NCBI RefSeq assembly: GCF_001679665.1
Contig: NZ_CP013244.1
Location: 1,744,980-1,808,979, forward strand
From: Candidatus Viadribacter manganicus
Lineage (GTDB): Bacteria > Pseudomonadota > Alphaproteobacteria > Caulobacterales > Aquidulcibacteraceae
Direction: 5' to 3'
Length of the DNA: 64,000 nt
Shown in pieces: positions 63,618 through 64,000 of this stretch. The notes under the pieces are model-generated. The model had not been told where the DNA came from. It made no database searches and saw only the letters and a program-made list of their open reading frames with translations. How positions within the stretch are numbered: the stretch's first letter is position 1; the number at the start of each line of letters is the position of its first letter. The position numbers and the translations under genes are program-made.

Positions 63618-64000
63618 CGCGTACCAAAGCATGCCAAGTACATAGAGCGGAGAGCGCAATGCTGCGCCGCCGGGAAACTCAGGCGGCGCGATGCTCGCAA
63701 GCACATCGAAGCGCTCTGCCGTTCCCGCCATGGCTTCAGCCAACACCTTTCCAGTCAGAGCAGGCAATAAGACGCCCTGCCCCGAATAACCGTGGGCAAA
63801 GAAGAGATCGCCGAAGCGGCCAACATGCGGAAGCCTCGACATACTAATCGAGACCAACCCACCCCAGGCGTAATCGATCGCCGCATTCGCGAGTTGGGGA
63901 AATACGCCACCCATATGTTTGCGTCCAAACGCGGCGATGTCCGAAGGTGGATGCGGCGTGTAGCGCTCGCCACCCCCAAAGATCAGGCGCCCATCAGCGC
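63600..64000 (-). CDS. FAD-dependent oxidoreductase, C-terminal part (gene runs off the window)
   Basis: The last ~130 residues of a DAO-family flavoenzyme: GRLIFGGGERYTPHPP, DYAWGGLVSISMSRLPHVGR and FFAHGYSGQGVLLPALTGKVLAEAM, the last being the FAD-binding GxSGQG end of the glycine oxidase/PuuB group. Its N-terminal dinucleotide motif lies beyond base 64000. A PuuB-like gamma-glutamylputrescine oxidase is one option and would fit the aguA-aguB genes at 46 kb, but the family is broad. The 18-base overlap with eda is convergent. Confidence 0.78.
   Translation of the reverse strand, partial: ADGRLIFGGGERYTPHPPSDIAAFGRKHMGGVFPQLANAAIDYAWGGLVSISMSRLPHVGRFGDLFFAHGYSGQGVLLPALTGKVLAEAMAGTAERFDVLASIAPPEFPGGAALRSPLYVLGMLWYALRDRL

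Noticed and set aside
1..64000. CRISPR arrays
   Set aside because: No regularly spaced repeats of 25-40 bases and no cas genes; the Cas4-like domain is part of the TM0106-type fusion.

Overview
The window looks like chromosome from a high-GC alphaproteobacterium, most likely of the Caulobacterales (Caulobacteraceae/Hyphomonadaceae type). The reasons are a CpdR cell-cycle response regulator, a TonB-dependent receptor of the kind abundant in Caulobacter and Xanthomonas, an alphaproteobacterial XRE regulator and an Entner-Doudoroff edd-zwf operon. It falls into two parts that meet at a tRNA-Val(GAC) gene on the minus strand (38414-38488).

Left part (1-38413): an accessory, defence-rich region lying against the 3' end of the tRNA, the usual position of an integrated island. 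From left to right it holds: a possibly degenerate Rep-like gene and a 126-bp stretch with no C on the + strand; a decayed copy of the 3' end of a nuclease gene; a DnaQ-like exonuclease; a DUF2786 protein and a small partner; a 755-aa P-loop GTPase with an integrase-arm-like N terminus; an XRE regulator divergent from a cytoplasmic PQQ-propeller protein; a UvrD-like helicase followed by a four-domain nuclease/helicase (TM0106 type); a structured leader RNA, a DUF3293 gene and a frameshifted metK; an EEP-family nuclease; an McrBC modification-dependent restriction system whose McrB carries an EVE-like reader domain; and a complete BREX operon read leftward, brxE-brxA-brxB-brxC-pglX-pglZ-brxL. 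An excisionase-type helix-turn-helix gene lies between the BREX operon and the tRNA, but I see no integrase in the window.

Right part (38489-64000): ordinary chromosome. It has cpdR, an N-formylglutamate amidohydrolase, a DUF3667-like membrane gene broken by two compensating indels, typA, a lipoprotein, an XRE regulator, hisN, an aguA-aguB-dsbA-like operon (agmatine to putrescine) and a GT39-like glycosyltransferase. It is followed by a sugar-acid locus of about 14.5 kb (49.1-63.6 kb).

That locus reads as one regulon. It has edd and zwf, a TonB receptor, a LacI-family repressor, an RpiB-like isomerase with kduD and kdgK (a route from unsaturated uronates to KDPG), a TRAP transporter (dctPQM), a fumarylacetoacetase-fold hydratase and eda. 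Copies of the 14-bp palindrome TGACACCGGTGTCA, perfect or degenerate, lie before the receptor (two copies, shared with zwf-edd), before the isomerase operon and between the hydratase and eda. All assignments come from reading the sequence; no database search was run.
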